A stretch of 64,000 bases of DNA, from the NCBI GenBank assembly GCA_046349395.1, contig JAXMCK010000004.1, positions 744,001 through 808,000 of the forward strand, given 5' to 3'. Shown piece by piece: positions 8,388 to 16,720 of the stretch; the first letter of the stretch is position 1, and the number at the start of each line of letters is the position of its first letter. Below the pieces are notes generated by a model. The model ran no database searches. It saw only the letters and a list, made by a program, of their open reading frames with translations, and was not told where the DNA came from. The translations under genes were made by a program, and so were the position numbers. The stretch comes from JAXMCK01 sp046349395. GTDB lineage: Bacteria; Pseudomonadota; Alphaproteobacteria; Geminicoccales; Geminicoccaceae.

Positions 8388-9151
8388 TGGCGGCGTTCAC
8401 GGCCCTCGTCCTGGCCGGCAGCCGACGCGGGGAGACCGACAGCGTCGCGATGCACGCGGGTGTCAAGCACAAGAGCTTGGCGCCCGCCGGCGGCGTGCCG
8501 ATGCTGACCCGCGTGGTCGACAGCCTGCGCCAGAGCCCCAGCGTCGGGCGCATCCTGGTCTGTGCCGAGGACCGTGGACTTGTCACCACGGCCGCACCGG
8601 GCACCGACTTCTTCCCGGCCGAGGGCTCGCCCAGCCGCAGCGTCGGCTCGGCACTCCGGTCGGTGACACCTCCCCTTCTGGTCACCACCTCCGATCACGC
8701 CCTGCTGACCCCGGCGATGGTCGAGACCTTCTGTACCGCTGCCAGCGCCTCGGGTGCCGACGTCGCCGCCGGTGTCGCCGCCTCGGCCACGATCCGCGCC
8801 GCCTATCCCGATGCGGTGCGGACCTTCTGGCGCTTCCGCGACGAGGCCTATTCGGGTGCCAACCTGTTCGCCCTGATGTCGAAGGGTGCCGAGCCTGCCG
8901 TCTCGTTCTGGCGGCGTGCCGAAGACGAGCGCAAGCGCCCGTGGCGCATCGTTCGCATTCTCGGCGTCGACAATCTGCTGCTCTATCTCTGCCGGCTGCT
9001 GACGCTGCAGCAGGCGTTCGCCCGGCTGTCGCGCCGGCTGAAGGTGAGGATCGCCCCCATCGTGCTGCCCTTCGCGGAGGCCGCCATCGACGTCGACAAG
9101 CCCACCGACCTCGATCTCGCCAACTCGATCCTGGCCCGGCGGGCCGCCTGA
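8387..9151 (+). CDS. MobA-like nucleotidyltransferase (possible CpgD-type cytidylyltransferase)
   Basis: The 254-residue protein opens with FTALVLAGSRRGE, a nucleotidyltransferase LAGG-type loop, followed by KHKSLAPAGGVPMLTRVVDSL, where Lys is the expected NTP-contacting residue. A metal-binding region near TTSDHALLTP and the late VDKPTDLDLA motif also fit the MobA/IspD/GlmU-like NTP-transferase fold. In Caulobacter a cytidylyltransferase of this type activates phosphoglycerate for the ceramide head group. A CDP-head-group role here is therefore an attractive inference. It is translationally coupled to the acyltransferase gene before it. Confidence 0.7.
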   Translation: MAAFTALVLAGSRRGETDSVAMHAGVKHKSLAPAGGVPMLTRVVDSLRQSPSVGRILVCAEDRGLVTTAAPGTDFFPAEGSPSRSVGSALRSVTPPLLVTTSDHALLTPAMVETFCTAASASGADVAAGVAASATIRAAYPDAVRTFWRFRDEAYSGANLFALMSKGAEPAVSFWRRAEDERKRPWRIVRILGVDNLLLYLCRLLTLQQAFARLSRRLKVRIAPIVLPFAEAAIDVDKPTDLDLANSILARRAA

Positions 9152-9159
9152 GGCAGCTC

Positions 9160-10104
9160 TTGTTCCGCCTCGCCCATCTCACCGACCTTCATCTGGGCCC
9201 CATGCCCAGGGCGGCCCCGCGCGAGCTCTTCAATCAGCGTGTGCTGGGCTATCTTTCCTGGCGGCGGCGCCGTTACCGCGTCCACCGGCGCGAGGTGCTG
9301 GATGCGCTCGTCGCCGACCTGCGCGAGCAGTCGCCCTCGCACGTCGCCGTCACCGGCGATCTCGTGAACATCTCCCTGCCGGCAGAGTTCGTGCAGGCAA
9401 GGGTGTGGCTCGACGAGCTCGGCAGCCCGGACTGGGTCACTGTCGTGCCGGGCAACCATGACGCCTACATCACGGTCCGCTGGAACGACGCCCTGCGCAA
9501 CTGGGCCGAGTACATGTGCGGGGACGACGGCGATCCCGGGCACGAGAGCCGCTACTTCCCGTTCCTGCGCCGCCGCGGCGACGTGGCGCTGATCGGCCTC
9601 TCGACCGCGATCGCCACACCGCCCACCTTCGCCACCGGCCGCCTCGGGCCGTCGCAGCTCGCCTCGCTGGAGCGGATGCTGGCGAACCTCGAGGGCAGCG
9701 GGCTCTGCCGGGTCGTGCTGCTGCACCACCCTCCTGTGCCGACCATGACGGACTATCGCCGTAGGCTGGTCGACGACGAGGCGTTCTGCGCCCTGATCCG
9801 CCGGCATCCGGTCGAGCTCGTGCTCTGCGGACATCAGCACATCTTCCAGCTCGGCGAGATCAGGACCGCAGCCGGCAGCGTTCCCGTCGTCGGAGGGCCC
9901 TCCGCCTCGCTGCACGGAGGCGATCGCAACTACGAGGGAGGCTATCTTCTGTTCGACTTGGAACGCCTGCGGGACATCTGGCAGATCCGCCTGGAACTGC
10001 GCCGCTATGACGGGGCGACCGGCAGGTTCGGCTCCGTGTTGACCCGGCAACTCGGCGAGCGGACGGCGGGCAAGCCCGCCCTCGCGACGGCCGGCACGGC
10101 CTGA
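9160..10104 (+). CDS. Metallophosphoesterase (calcineurin-like)
   Basis: The 314-residue protein contains all five metallophosphoesterase motifs: TDLH (residues 8-11), GDLVN (about 66), GNHD (about 97), LLHHPP (about 187) and CGHQH (about 222). A TTG start at 9160, preceded by GAGGCAG, is chosen because the next in-frame ATG at 9202 would remove the metal-binding TDLH motif. Within the sphingolipid locus it could hydrolyse a lipid-linked pyrophosphate or phosphate, similar to LpxH-type enzymes; this is inference. It lies 8 bases after the nucleotidyltransferase and 26 before lptF. Confidence 0.82.
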   Translation: MFRLAHLTDLHLGPMPRAAPRELFNQRVLGYLSWRRRRYRVHRREVLDALVADLREQSPSHVAVTGDLVNISLPAEFVQARVWLDELGSPDWVTVVPGNHDAYITVRWNDALRNWAEYMCGDDGDPGHESRYFPFLRRRGDVALIGLSTAIATPPTFATGRLGPSQLASLERMLANLEGSGLCRVVLLHHPPVPTMTDYRRRLVDDEAFCALIRRHPVELVLCGHQHIFQLGEIRTAAGSVPVVGGPSASLHGGDRNYEGGYLLFDLERLRDIWQIRLELRRYDGATGRFGSVLTRQLGERTAGKPALATAGTA

Positions 10105-10130
10105 CGATCTACCGGCGCCGGGCGAAAGAG

Positions 10131-11306
10131 ATGTCGACCTACAGCCGCTATCTCCTGGGTCTCGTCGCCAGGCCCATGCTGACGACGATCCTGGTCGCAC
10201 TGGTGGCTCTGCTCGCCGAGCGCATGCTGCGGGTGGTCGATCTGGTCGTCGACTGGCGCGGCAACCTCACGCTCGTCTTCGAGATGCTGGGTTACCTCGT
10301 CCCGCACTATATGGGGCTGGCGCTTCCGGTCGCGTTCTTCCTCGGCATCCTGCTCACCTTCTCCAGGCTGTCGAAGGAAGGCGAGCTGTCGGCGATGTAC
10401 GCCTCGGGCGTGGGCCTCGTGCAGCTCGTCCGCCCGCTCGTGGTCGCCGGCTTCGTGCTGGCGCTGGCGACGGGTATCCTGATGAGCCACATCCAGCCCT
10501 ATGCCCGCTATGCCTACCGGGCGGCGGTGAACATCCTGACCAGCGCCTCCTTCCAGCAGCTGCTGCAGGACGGGATCTTCACGACGGTCGGCCGGGCCAC
10601 CTACATGGTCGACAAGCTCTCCGCCGACAAACACGGGCTCAACGGCGTCTTCATCCATTCGCTGGAGGCGAACGGCGACTCGGCGACGATTACCGCCAAG
10701 ACCGGCACGATCGACCAGCAGGCGCAGACCGACCCCCTGCTCCTGCACCTGCAGAACGGCGTGCAGCAGCTGCTGCAGCCGTCGGGTGACGAGCTGGTCG
10801 TGCGCTTCCGCAACTTCGAGACGACGTTCCGCGGTGCCGACGCCATGGGCGCACGCGGCACCAACGAGCGCGAGATGACCCTACCGGAGCTGTGGTCCAT
10901 TCGCGACGAGGAGCTCCCGCCGGGCGTCGAACGGTCAGAGGTCACGGCCGAGCTGGACGGGCGCCTCGCCCGCATCCTGGCCCTTCCCGTCCTGCCCTTC
11001 CTGGCGGTGCCGCTGGCGATCGGCGGGCAACGCGGGCAGCGCTCCTACGGGCTCGTGATCGGCCTCGCCCTGCTCGTCGCCTTCCACCACGCGCTGCAGC
11101 TCGGCGAGTCGATGGTGGACGACGGCAAGATCCCCGCCCTGCTCGGAATCTGGCTGCCGTTCGGCGTGCTCTGCCTGTTCGCGATCGGCCTGTTCTTCCG
11201 CGCCGCGACACGGGTACCGGATCCGCGGCGCTGGTCGAGGGTCGACCGGGTCGTCGACGCCGTCGTCGCCCTCCTCCGTCGCCTCCGGCCGACGCCGGCG
11301 ACATGA
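10131..11306 (+). CDS. lptF: LptF/YjgP-family permease
   Basis: The 391-residue inner-membrane protein has the LptF/LptG architecture: transmembrane helices near residues 15-35, 55-80 and 100-120 (GYLVPHYMGLALPVAFFLGI; SKEGELSAMYASGVG), a periplasmic beta-jellyroll of about 150 residues, and three C-terminal helices. LptF and LptG form the inner-membrane core of the LPS extractor with LptB. Because both lie within a ceramide locus, they may extract an anionic sphingolipid rather than, or as well as, LPS; this is inference. The stop overlaps the lptG start by four bases. Confidence 0.85.
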   Translation: MSTYSRYLLGLVARPMLTTILVALVALLAERMLRVVDLVVDWRGNLTLVFEMLGYLVPHYMGLALPVAFFLGILLTFSRLSKEGELSAMYASGVGLVQLVRPLVVAGFVLALATGILMSHIQPYARYAYRAAVNILTSASFQQLLQDGIFTTVGRATYMVDKLSADKHGLNGVFIHSLEANGDSATITAKTGTIDQQAQTDPLLLHLQNGVQQLLQPSGDELVVRFRNFETTFRGADAMGARGTNEREMTLPELWSIRDEELPPGVERSEVTAELDGRLARILALPVLPFLAVPLAIGGQRGQRSYGLVIGLALLVAFHHALQLGESMVDDGKIPALLGIWLPFGVLCLFAIGLFFRAATRVPDPRRWSRVDRVVDAVVALLRRLRPTPAT

Positions 11307-12406
11307 GCGTCATCGGCCGCTACCTGAACCGCATGTTCTTCGCCCGGCTGGCCGTCGTGGGCTTCGCCGTGCTGGGCTTCGCCACCGTGCTGGACCTCGT
11401 CGACGTCGTCGACGACCTCGCCGTCTCGCCGGACGGGCCGCTGCTCGCCGGCCTGCGCTACATCGCCCTGCGGCTGCCGTTGATGATCTCCGAACTGCTG
11501 CCGATCTGCGCCCTCGTGGCGGGCCTGCTCATGGTGGGCGACCTGATGCGGCACCGCGAGCTCGCGGTGCTCTGGGGCTCGGGCATCACGCCGTTCCAGC
11601 TCATGAGCTTTCTGGTCCCGGCGATCCTGATCCTGATCGGCCTACGCCTCGTGGTCGAGGACCGTGCGGTGCCCTATGCCGCGCAGCAGCTGCGGGCCTG
11701 GGGTATCGGCGACTTCAAGCACCATGCCGAGGAGGGCGAGGCCGGCGGCTTCTACTGGCTGCGCAACGGCAACGACGTGATCCGGCTGTCGGCGAACGCC
11801 GTTTCCGCTGGCGAACTGGTGGAGCTGACCATCTTCGACCGCGACCAGGAGGGCCTTCTCCTCGAGCGCATCGATGCGAAGGAGGCACAGGCCGTTCCCG
11901 ACGGCATCGTGCTGATCGACGTGGTCCGTCGCACGGTGGGAGCCGGCCGGGCGGAGAAGCTCGACCAGCTGTTCTGGCCGGCACCGATCGACGTCAATCG
12001 CGTCGCCCTGCTGGCACGCCCCGCACGCGAGCTCAGCCTCGGCGAGCTGGTCGAGGTGCTGCGCGCGGGGGCTTACGGCATGCGGGCCGACGAGCCCTAT
12101 GCCACCTGGCTGCACCTGCGGATCGCCGGCTCGCTGGTGCCGCCGCTGCTGCTGCTCGTGGCGGTAGGCCTCGCCCGGCGGTTCGAGCGCACGGGCAGCA
12201 TCGCTCCGGTGTTCGTCACGGCGGTGGCGACCGGCTTCACCTTCCTCATCCTGGGCGGCGTGCTCAGCGCGCTCGGTGAGGTCGGTATCGTGCCACCCGT
12301 TCTCGCGGCCTGGCTGCCGACGCTGGGACTGGCGGTCCTCGTCTTCTTCCTGGCCCAGGGGCGGCATCGCCTGCGCGCGGTGCCCGCCACCTGGCGGACG
12401 GCATGA
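11303..12406 (+). CDS. lptG: LptG/YjgQ-family permease
   Basis: The 367-residue protein starts at an ATGA overlap with lptF. It has the paired N-terminal helix region (GFAVLGFATVLDLVDVVDDL), the conserved ALRLPLMISELLPICALVAGLL segment, RHRELAVLWGSGITPFQLM, a periplasmic jellyroll and three C-terminal helices. It is the heterodimer partner of the gene before it. The cognate ATPase (LptB) and LptC are not in this window. Its stop overlaps the following lipid-kinase gene by four bases, tying export and lipid modification genes into one transcription unit. Confidence 0.85.
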   Translation: MSVIGRYLNRMFFARLAVVGFAVLGFATVLDLVDVVDDLAVSPDGPLLAGLRYIALRLPLMISELLPICALVAGLLMVGDLMRHRELAVLWGSGITPFQLMSFLVPAILILIGLRLVVEDRAVPYAAQQLRAWGIGDFKHHAEEGEAGGFYWLRNGNDVIRLSANAVSAGELVELTIFDRDQEGLLLERIDAKEAQAVPDGIVLIDVVRRTVGAGRAEKLDQLFWPAPIDVNRVALLARPARELSLGELVEVLRAGAYGMRADEPYATWLHLRIAGSLVPPLLLLVAVGLARRFERTGSIAPVFVTAVATGFTFLILGGVLSALGEVGIVPPVLAAWLPTLGLAVLVFFLAQGRHRLRAVPATWRTA

Positions 12407-13371
12407 GCCACGTCCACGGTCGCATCGGCCTGATCAGCAATCCGAAGAGTGGCGGCTATGTCCGCTCGCGGGCGGCACTCGACCGGCTGCTGCCGGGCAT
12501 GCCGGAGATCCTGGATCGCGAGCTGACCTCCGACAGCGCGCTGCCGGACCTCATGGACGACCTCGCCGCGGCGGGCATCGAGGTGCTGATCGTGAACGGA
12601 GGCGACGGGACCGCCATGCGCATCCTCTCGGCACTGTTCGAAAGCAGGGCCTTCACCACCCTCCCGGCGGTGGCCCTGCTGCAGGGCGGCACGGCCAACA
12701 TGACGGCGGCCGATCTCGGCGCCCGCGGCGCCCCGGCCCGTGCGGTGGTTCGCATCCTGGAGCGGCTGCGCTCCGGCAAGCTGCAGGAGCACCTCATCGA
12801 TCGCCCGGTGCTGAAGGTCGACAATATCCTGTCCCATGCCCCGATGCGGGGCTTCTTCTTCGGTCTCGCCGGCATCGTCGACTCGATCCGGCTCTGTGCG
12901 ACCGATTTCATCAGCCGCGGCATCGGGGGCGAGATCGCCCATTTCGGCACGCTTCTCACCTTCCTGACCCGGGCGGCGGTGCGCGGACCGGCCAATGCCG
13001 GCATCGGCGGCCTTGAAGTCGAGGTGCGGTTTCCGGACGCTCCGGGCTTCGCCGGCCAGCAACTCCTACTTTTCGCCAGCACGCTGGACCGGCTGGTGCT
13101 GCGCTCGAAGCCCTTCTGGGGCGAGGGCGACGGACCGGTCCACCTGACCTCCGTCGCCCAGGGCGCCCCGCGCCCGCTGCTCGCCGTGCCGCGGGCCCTG
13201 CTGGGTCTGGGTAGGGGTCTGCCCAGGAAGCACTATCGCAGCGTGCGCACCGTGCGCGCCGAGCTTCGCTTCGACGGACCCTTCACGATCGACGGCGAGT
13301 TCTTCCATGCCGGCGCCGGCCGGCCCCTGATCGTCAGCGCCGATGAGCGCCTCCGCTTCGTCCATTTCTGA
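12403..13371 (+). CDS. Diacylglycerol/sphingosine-kinase-type lipid kinase (probable ceramide kinase)
   Basis: The 322-residue protein has the DAGK catalytic signature: RIGLISNPKSGGY near the start, VNGGDGTAMRIL near residue 66 (the GGDGT nucleotide loop) and LQGGTANMTAADLG near 91. The C-terminal beta-domain ends in FTIDGEFF, matching the G-E substrate loop of YegS/DAGK proteins. These enzymes phosphorylate lipid hydroxyls at the inner leaflet. In Caulobacter, head-group addition to ceramide begins with such a kinase, so ceramide 1-phosphate formation is the best guess here. The start codon overlaps the lptG stop. Confidence 0.82.
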   Translation: MSHVHGRIGLISNPKSGGYVRSRAALDRLLPGMPEILDRELTSDSALPDLMDDLAAAGIEVLIVNGGDGTAMRILSALFESRAFTTLPAVALLQGGTANMTAADLGARGAPARAVVRILERLRSGKLQEHLIDRPVLKVDNILSHAPMRGFFFGLAGIVDSIRLCATDFISRGIGGEIAHFGTLLTFLTRAAVRGPANAGIGGLEVEVRFPDAPGFAGQQLLLFASTLDRLVLRSKPFWGEGDGPVHLTSVAQGAPRPLLAVPRALLGLGRGLPRKHYRSVRTVRAELRFDGPFTIDGEFFHAGAGRPLIVSADERLRFVHF

Positions 13372-14269
13372 GGCGGTGCCGCCGCTGGAGCGGCTGGTCG
13401 CCGTGGAGATGTTGCGACCGGTGTCGCAAGACGCTCACGCCTTAGCCGAGGCGGCACGGCTCCGGCACGGGCCGGCGGTGGCGGCCGTGCTCTTCTACGG
13501 CAGCTGCCTGCGCGAGGACCCGTCCGGCTCCGACCGGATGCTCGACCTCTATCTGCTCGTCGACAGCTATGCCCGGGTTGAGCCGCGGCCGCTCCTGGCG
13601 CGGCTGGCTCGACTGCTGCCGCCCAACGTCCACTATGTCGAGACACCGCTCGACGGGCGGACGGTCAGGGCCAAGTACGCGATCGTCGAGACGGACCAAC
13701 TCACGCGGCTGGCGGCGGACGGTGCTGACGAGTCCTACTTCTGGGGTCGGTTCGCCCAACCGGTGCGGCTCGTCTGGTCGCGCGACGAGGCCGCCAGGGT
13801 AGCGGCAGAGACCATCGTCGCGACCTCCGTCCGCACCTTCCTCGGCGAGGCGCTACCCTTGCTGCCTCCGGGCGCGGGTTCGGACGAGGTCTGGGCGCAC
13901 GCCCTTTCTCTCAGCTATGGCAGCGAGCTTCGCTCGGAACGTCCTGGCAAGGCGCAAGCCATCGTCGCGGCCGAGCCGGAGCGATATGCGGCGATGCTCG
14001 ACGCCTATCGCGCCGAGGGTCACCCTGCTCTATCTGCGGCGGTCACCGCGGCCCGTTGGCGACGGCGCCGACGGCGCGGCAAGCTGCGCTCGGTGCTGCG
14101 GCTGATGAAGGCGGCCTTCACCTTCGACGGCGGAGCGGACTATCTGGCATGGAAGATCGGCCGCCACTCGGGTGTGCGGATCGAGGTCACCGACTGGCAG
14201 CGCCGGCACCCGATACTGGCGGCACCCTTCCTCTATTTCCGGCTTTACCGGGCAGGTGCGTTCCGCTGA
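13343..14269 (+). CDS. Nucleotidyltransferase-like protein resembling Tam41
   Basis: This 308-residue protein has a nucleotidyltransferase core motif, VLFYGSCLRE near residue 48 followed by MLDLYLLVDS near 64, which resembles mitochondrial Tam41 (YGS ... IDFI). Tam41 makes CDP-diacylglycerol from phosphatidic acid and CTP. Here it follows a ceramide-kinase-like gene, overlapping it by 29 bases, so an activated CDP-lipid or transfer to ceramide phosphate is plausible but unproven. An alternative ATG at 13409 would remove the overlap. It converges with the spt gene, leaving 10 bases between stops. Confidence 0.68.
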   Translation: MSASASSISEAVPPLERLVAVEMLRPVSQDAHALAEAARLRHGPAVAAVLFYGSCLREDPSGSDRMLDLYLLVDSYARVEPRPLLARLARLLPPNVHYVETPLDGRTVRAKYAIVETDQLTRLAADGADESYFWGRFAQPVRLVWSRDEAARVAAETIVATSVRTFLGEALPLLPPGAGSDEVWAHALSLSYGSELRSERPGKAQAIVAAEPERYAAMLDAYRAEGHPALSAAVTAARWRRRRRRGKLRSVLRLMKAAFTFDGGADYLAWKIGRHSGVRIEVTDWQRRHPILAAPFLYFRLYRAGAFR

Positions 14270-14279
14270 GCGCGACCGC

Positions 14280-15491
14280 TCAGGCGGCGGCCGCCGGCTG
14301 CAGATCCGCCAGGACGGCACGGAACTTGTCGACCGCCTCGGCGATCTGCGCCGGCTCGTGCGCGGCCGAGACGCTGCAGCGCAGGAGCGAGGCACTGTTC
14401 GGCGTGCCGGGCGGCAGCGCCAGATTCACGTAGATTCCTCGCTGCAGCAGCATGTGCCACGCGGCAACGGCCGTGTTCTCGTCGGGCATCCGCACCGCCA
14501 CGATCGGCCCCGGCGGTGCGCCGAGTTCCAGGCCCAGCGAGCCCAGGCCCTCGTGGAGCAGGCGCCCGTTCGCCTGGACCCGGCGCGTCAGATCGGGTGT
14601 CGCCTCGATCGTCGACAGCGTGGCCAGCACGGAGGCGACCCCGGCGGGGCTCGGCGAGGCCGTGAACATGTAGGGCCGGCTGCACACGCGCAGCAGGTCG
14701 AAGCCCGGATGGTCGGACGCGGCGAACCCGCCGATCGCCCCAAGGCTCTTGCTGAAGGTGCCGACCACGAAATCGACCTCGGCCTCGACCCCCTGCGCCT
14801 CGGCGAGGCCGCGGCCGTGCTCGCCGTAGCAGCCGAAGGAGTGCGCCTCGTCGACCAGCAGCCACGCCCCGTGTTTCTGCTTCACCTCGACGAACTCGGG
14901 CAGCGGGGCGGTGTCGCCCAGCATGCTATAGAGGCCCTCGACGATGACGAGGCAGCAGTCGAACTCGCCCTTCATCCGGGCGAGACGGCGGTCGAGGTCG
15001 GCCGGATCGTTGTGCCTGAACCGGACGACCGTAGCCCCGCTCAGCCGGCAGCCGTCATAGATGCTGGCATGCGAGTCGGCATCGAGCAGGATCAGGTCCT
15101 TGGCCCCGGCGAGCCCGGCGATGGTGCCCAGATTGGCCTGGTAGCCGGTCGAAAAGACGATGGCAGAGCGGCGATGCAGGTGACGCTCGAACGCCTTCTC
15201 CAGGTCGCGATGCAGGCCGTAGGTGCCGTTCGCGATGCGCGAGCCCGTGGTGCCGGTGCCGAAATCGTGCAGGGCGCGAGTGGCGGCGTCGATGGCACCC
15301 TGGTCGAAGGTCAGACCCAGATAGTTGTTGGTGCCGAGCAGGATCGTGTGCCGGCCGCCGATCAGCGCCTCCGTCGGCGAGATCAGCTTCTCCATCTCGA
15401 CGCCGAAGGGATTGATGCCGGCACCGAGCACCGTCTGCCGACGCTGGGCGATGGCTGAATACTTGTCGAAAATGTCCATCGTTCGGCTCAC
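14280..15491 (-). CDS. spt: Serine palmitoyltransferase (alpha-oxoamine synthase family)
   Basis: This 403-residue PLP enzyme of the alpha-oxoamine synthase family has the PLP lysine at 248 (GTFSKSLGA), Asp214 and His217 in VDEAHSFG, and the stacking His141 in DADSHAS. The KBL, BioF and ALAS enzymes share this fold, but the adjoining ACP, NAD-dependent reductase and acyl ligase identify the bacterial serine palmitoyltransferase, which condenses serine with an acyl thioester to 3-oxo-sphinganine in the cytosol. A GTG at 15491 overlaps the ACP stop (GTGA). An ATG at 15479 giving MDIFDKY is an equally good start. Confidence 0.85.
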   Translation of the reverse strand: MSRTMDIFDKYSAIAQRRQTVLGAGINPFGVEMEKLISPTEALIGGRHTILLGTNNYLGLTFDQGAIDAATRALHDFGTGTTGSRIANGTYGLHRDLEKAFERHLHRRSAIVFSTGYQANLGTIAGLAGAKDLILLDADSHASIYDGCRLSGATVVRFRHNDPADLDRRLARMKGEFDCCLVIVEGLYSMLGDTAPLPEFVEVKQKHGAWLLVDEAHSFGCYGEHGRGLAEAQGVEAEVDFVVGTFSKSLGAIGGFAASDHPGFDLLRVCSRPYMFTASPSPAGVASVLATLSTIEATPDLTRRVQANGRLLHEGLGSLGLELGAPPGPIVAVRMPDENTAVAAWHMLLQRGIYVNLALPPGTPNSASLLRCSVSAAHEPAQIAEAVDKFRAVLADLQPAAAA

Positions 15492-15739
15492 TTCGTCGAG
15501 ACGCGCTCGGCAACGACGGCGGCAAGATCGCCTATCGTCAGGATTTCGCTGACACGGTTCAATGGAATATCGATCTCGAACCTGTCTTCGACCTCCATAA
15601 TGATGTCCATGGCGGCCGTCGAATCGATGCCGAGATCGTCGGTGAAATGCGTGCCGGCTTCGAGCGGCCGGTCGCTCCGATTGTAGCGCCCGACGATCTC
15701 GCGCACACCGTCCAGCACCGATTGCGCCTGCCCGGCCAT
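15488..15739 (-). CDS. Acyl carrier protein dedicated to sphingolipid synthesis
   Basis: The 83-residue acidic protein has the ACP phosphopantetheine site DDLGIDS with Ser40. The usual DSL is DST here, followed by AAMDIIMEVEDRF, a recognisable helix II with Asp in place of a common Glu. Its position between the reductase and serine palmitoyltransferase genes suggests it carries the acyl chain loaded by the upstream acyl-AMP ligase, so the synthase probably uses acyl-ACP. The stop overlaps the spt start and the start lies 23 bases after the reductase stop. Confidence 0.88.
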   Translation of the reverse strand: MAGQAQSVLDGVREIVGRYNRSDRPLEAGTHFTDDLGIDSTAAMDIIMEVEDRFEIDIPLNRVSEILTIGDLAAVVAERVSTK

Positions 15740-15762
15740 CTACGCCGCTCCCTTACGGCCGC

Positions 15763-16707
15763 TCAGCCGCGGATCCACCCGGCCGAGCGATACCATTCGA
15801 GCGTGGCGGGAAAGCCGTCCGCGAACGTCGTCCAGGCCCTCCACCCCTCGATCGCCCCACCTCGGGCGATCCAGTCGGGATGGAACAGCTCGGCCAGCTT
15901 GCCGCGATTGATGAGGGAACTCCGTCCCGCCACTCTGCTGCCCGCTTCTATCACGGTAGCGGCGGCATCGGCGAGCACCCGTGAGAGCGGCAACACGCGT
16001 ACCCGGCGCTGCAGGCTGTCCGCCGCGATGGTGGCGAGGTCGCGCCAGCCATAGCCGCCGGGCCGCCCGTCGTCGGGCTCGATGGGCGCTTCCGGCATCT
16101 CCTTGAAGCTCAGGAGGCCGACCATGAGCTGCGCCAGATCGTCGACGAAGATGAGGGAGAAGCGCGCCTCGGGGCTCGACGGTGCCACGAGGAAGCCGTG
16201 CGCCAGTTGCCGGAACATGGGCAGCGTGGCGCGGTCGCCGGGTCCGTAGACCGCGGGCGGCCGGACGATCGCCACGTCGAGTCCGGGCCGCAGCGAAGCA
16301 ACGAGCGCTTCCGCCGCAGCCTTGCTGGAGGCGTAGGGCGACAGCGCCGGGGTGCGAGCGGCGAGCGACGAGACGAGGACGAAGCGGCTGATGCCGGCAT
16401 CCATGGCCGCGGCTGCGACCCGCCGGGTCCCCGCGACGTTGATCGACTCGAACCGGGCGGCATTCGGGGCCAGCACGGCGCCGGCGGCGTGAATGATGCC
16501 GCAGGTCCCGGCGACGAGGCGCTTCAGCGCGTCGACGTCGTCGAGATCGCCCTGGACCTGCGCGACGTCCGCGGCGGCCAGAGCCTTGTCCTGACGCCGG
16601 ACGAGTGCCCGCACCCGGTAGCCCGATGCCTGCAGGGCAGGAACGAGGCGGCGCCCGATGAAGCCCGTGGCTCCGGTGAGCGCCACGACACCGGAGTGCG
16701 GCGGCAT
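15763..16707 (-). CDS. cerR: NAD(P)-dependent epimerase-fold reductase, probable ceramide reductase
   Basis: The 314-residue extended-SDR protein has the nucleotide motif TGATGFIG (11-18) and the catalytic pair Tyr125/Lys129 in YASSK, with Ser113/Ser114 upstream. In Caulobacter the reductase acting on the 3-oxo group of oxidised ceramide belongs to this epimerase type and is encoded beside spt. The gene order here (acyl ligase, reductase, ACP, spt) supports the same role. Sugar epimerases share the fold, so the assignment is contextual. It starts 13 bases after the acyl-ligase stop. Confidence 0.75.
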   Translation of the reverse strand: MPPHSGVVALTGATGFIGRRLVPALQASGYRVRALVRRQDKALAAADVAQVQGDLDDVDALKRLVAGTCGIIHAAGAVLAPNAARFESINVAGTRRVAAAAMDAGISRFVLVSSLAARTPALSPYASSKAAAEALVASLRPGLDVAIVRPPAVYGPGDRATLPMFRQLAHGFLVAPSSPEARFSLIFVDDLAQLMVGLLSFKEMPEAPIEPDDGRPGGYGWRDLATIAADSLQRRVRVLPLSRVLADAAATVIEAGSRVAGRSSLINRGKLAELFHPDWIARGGAIEGWRAWTTFADGFPATLEWYRSAGWIRG

Positions 16708-16720
16708 CGGTGCGTTCCGG

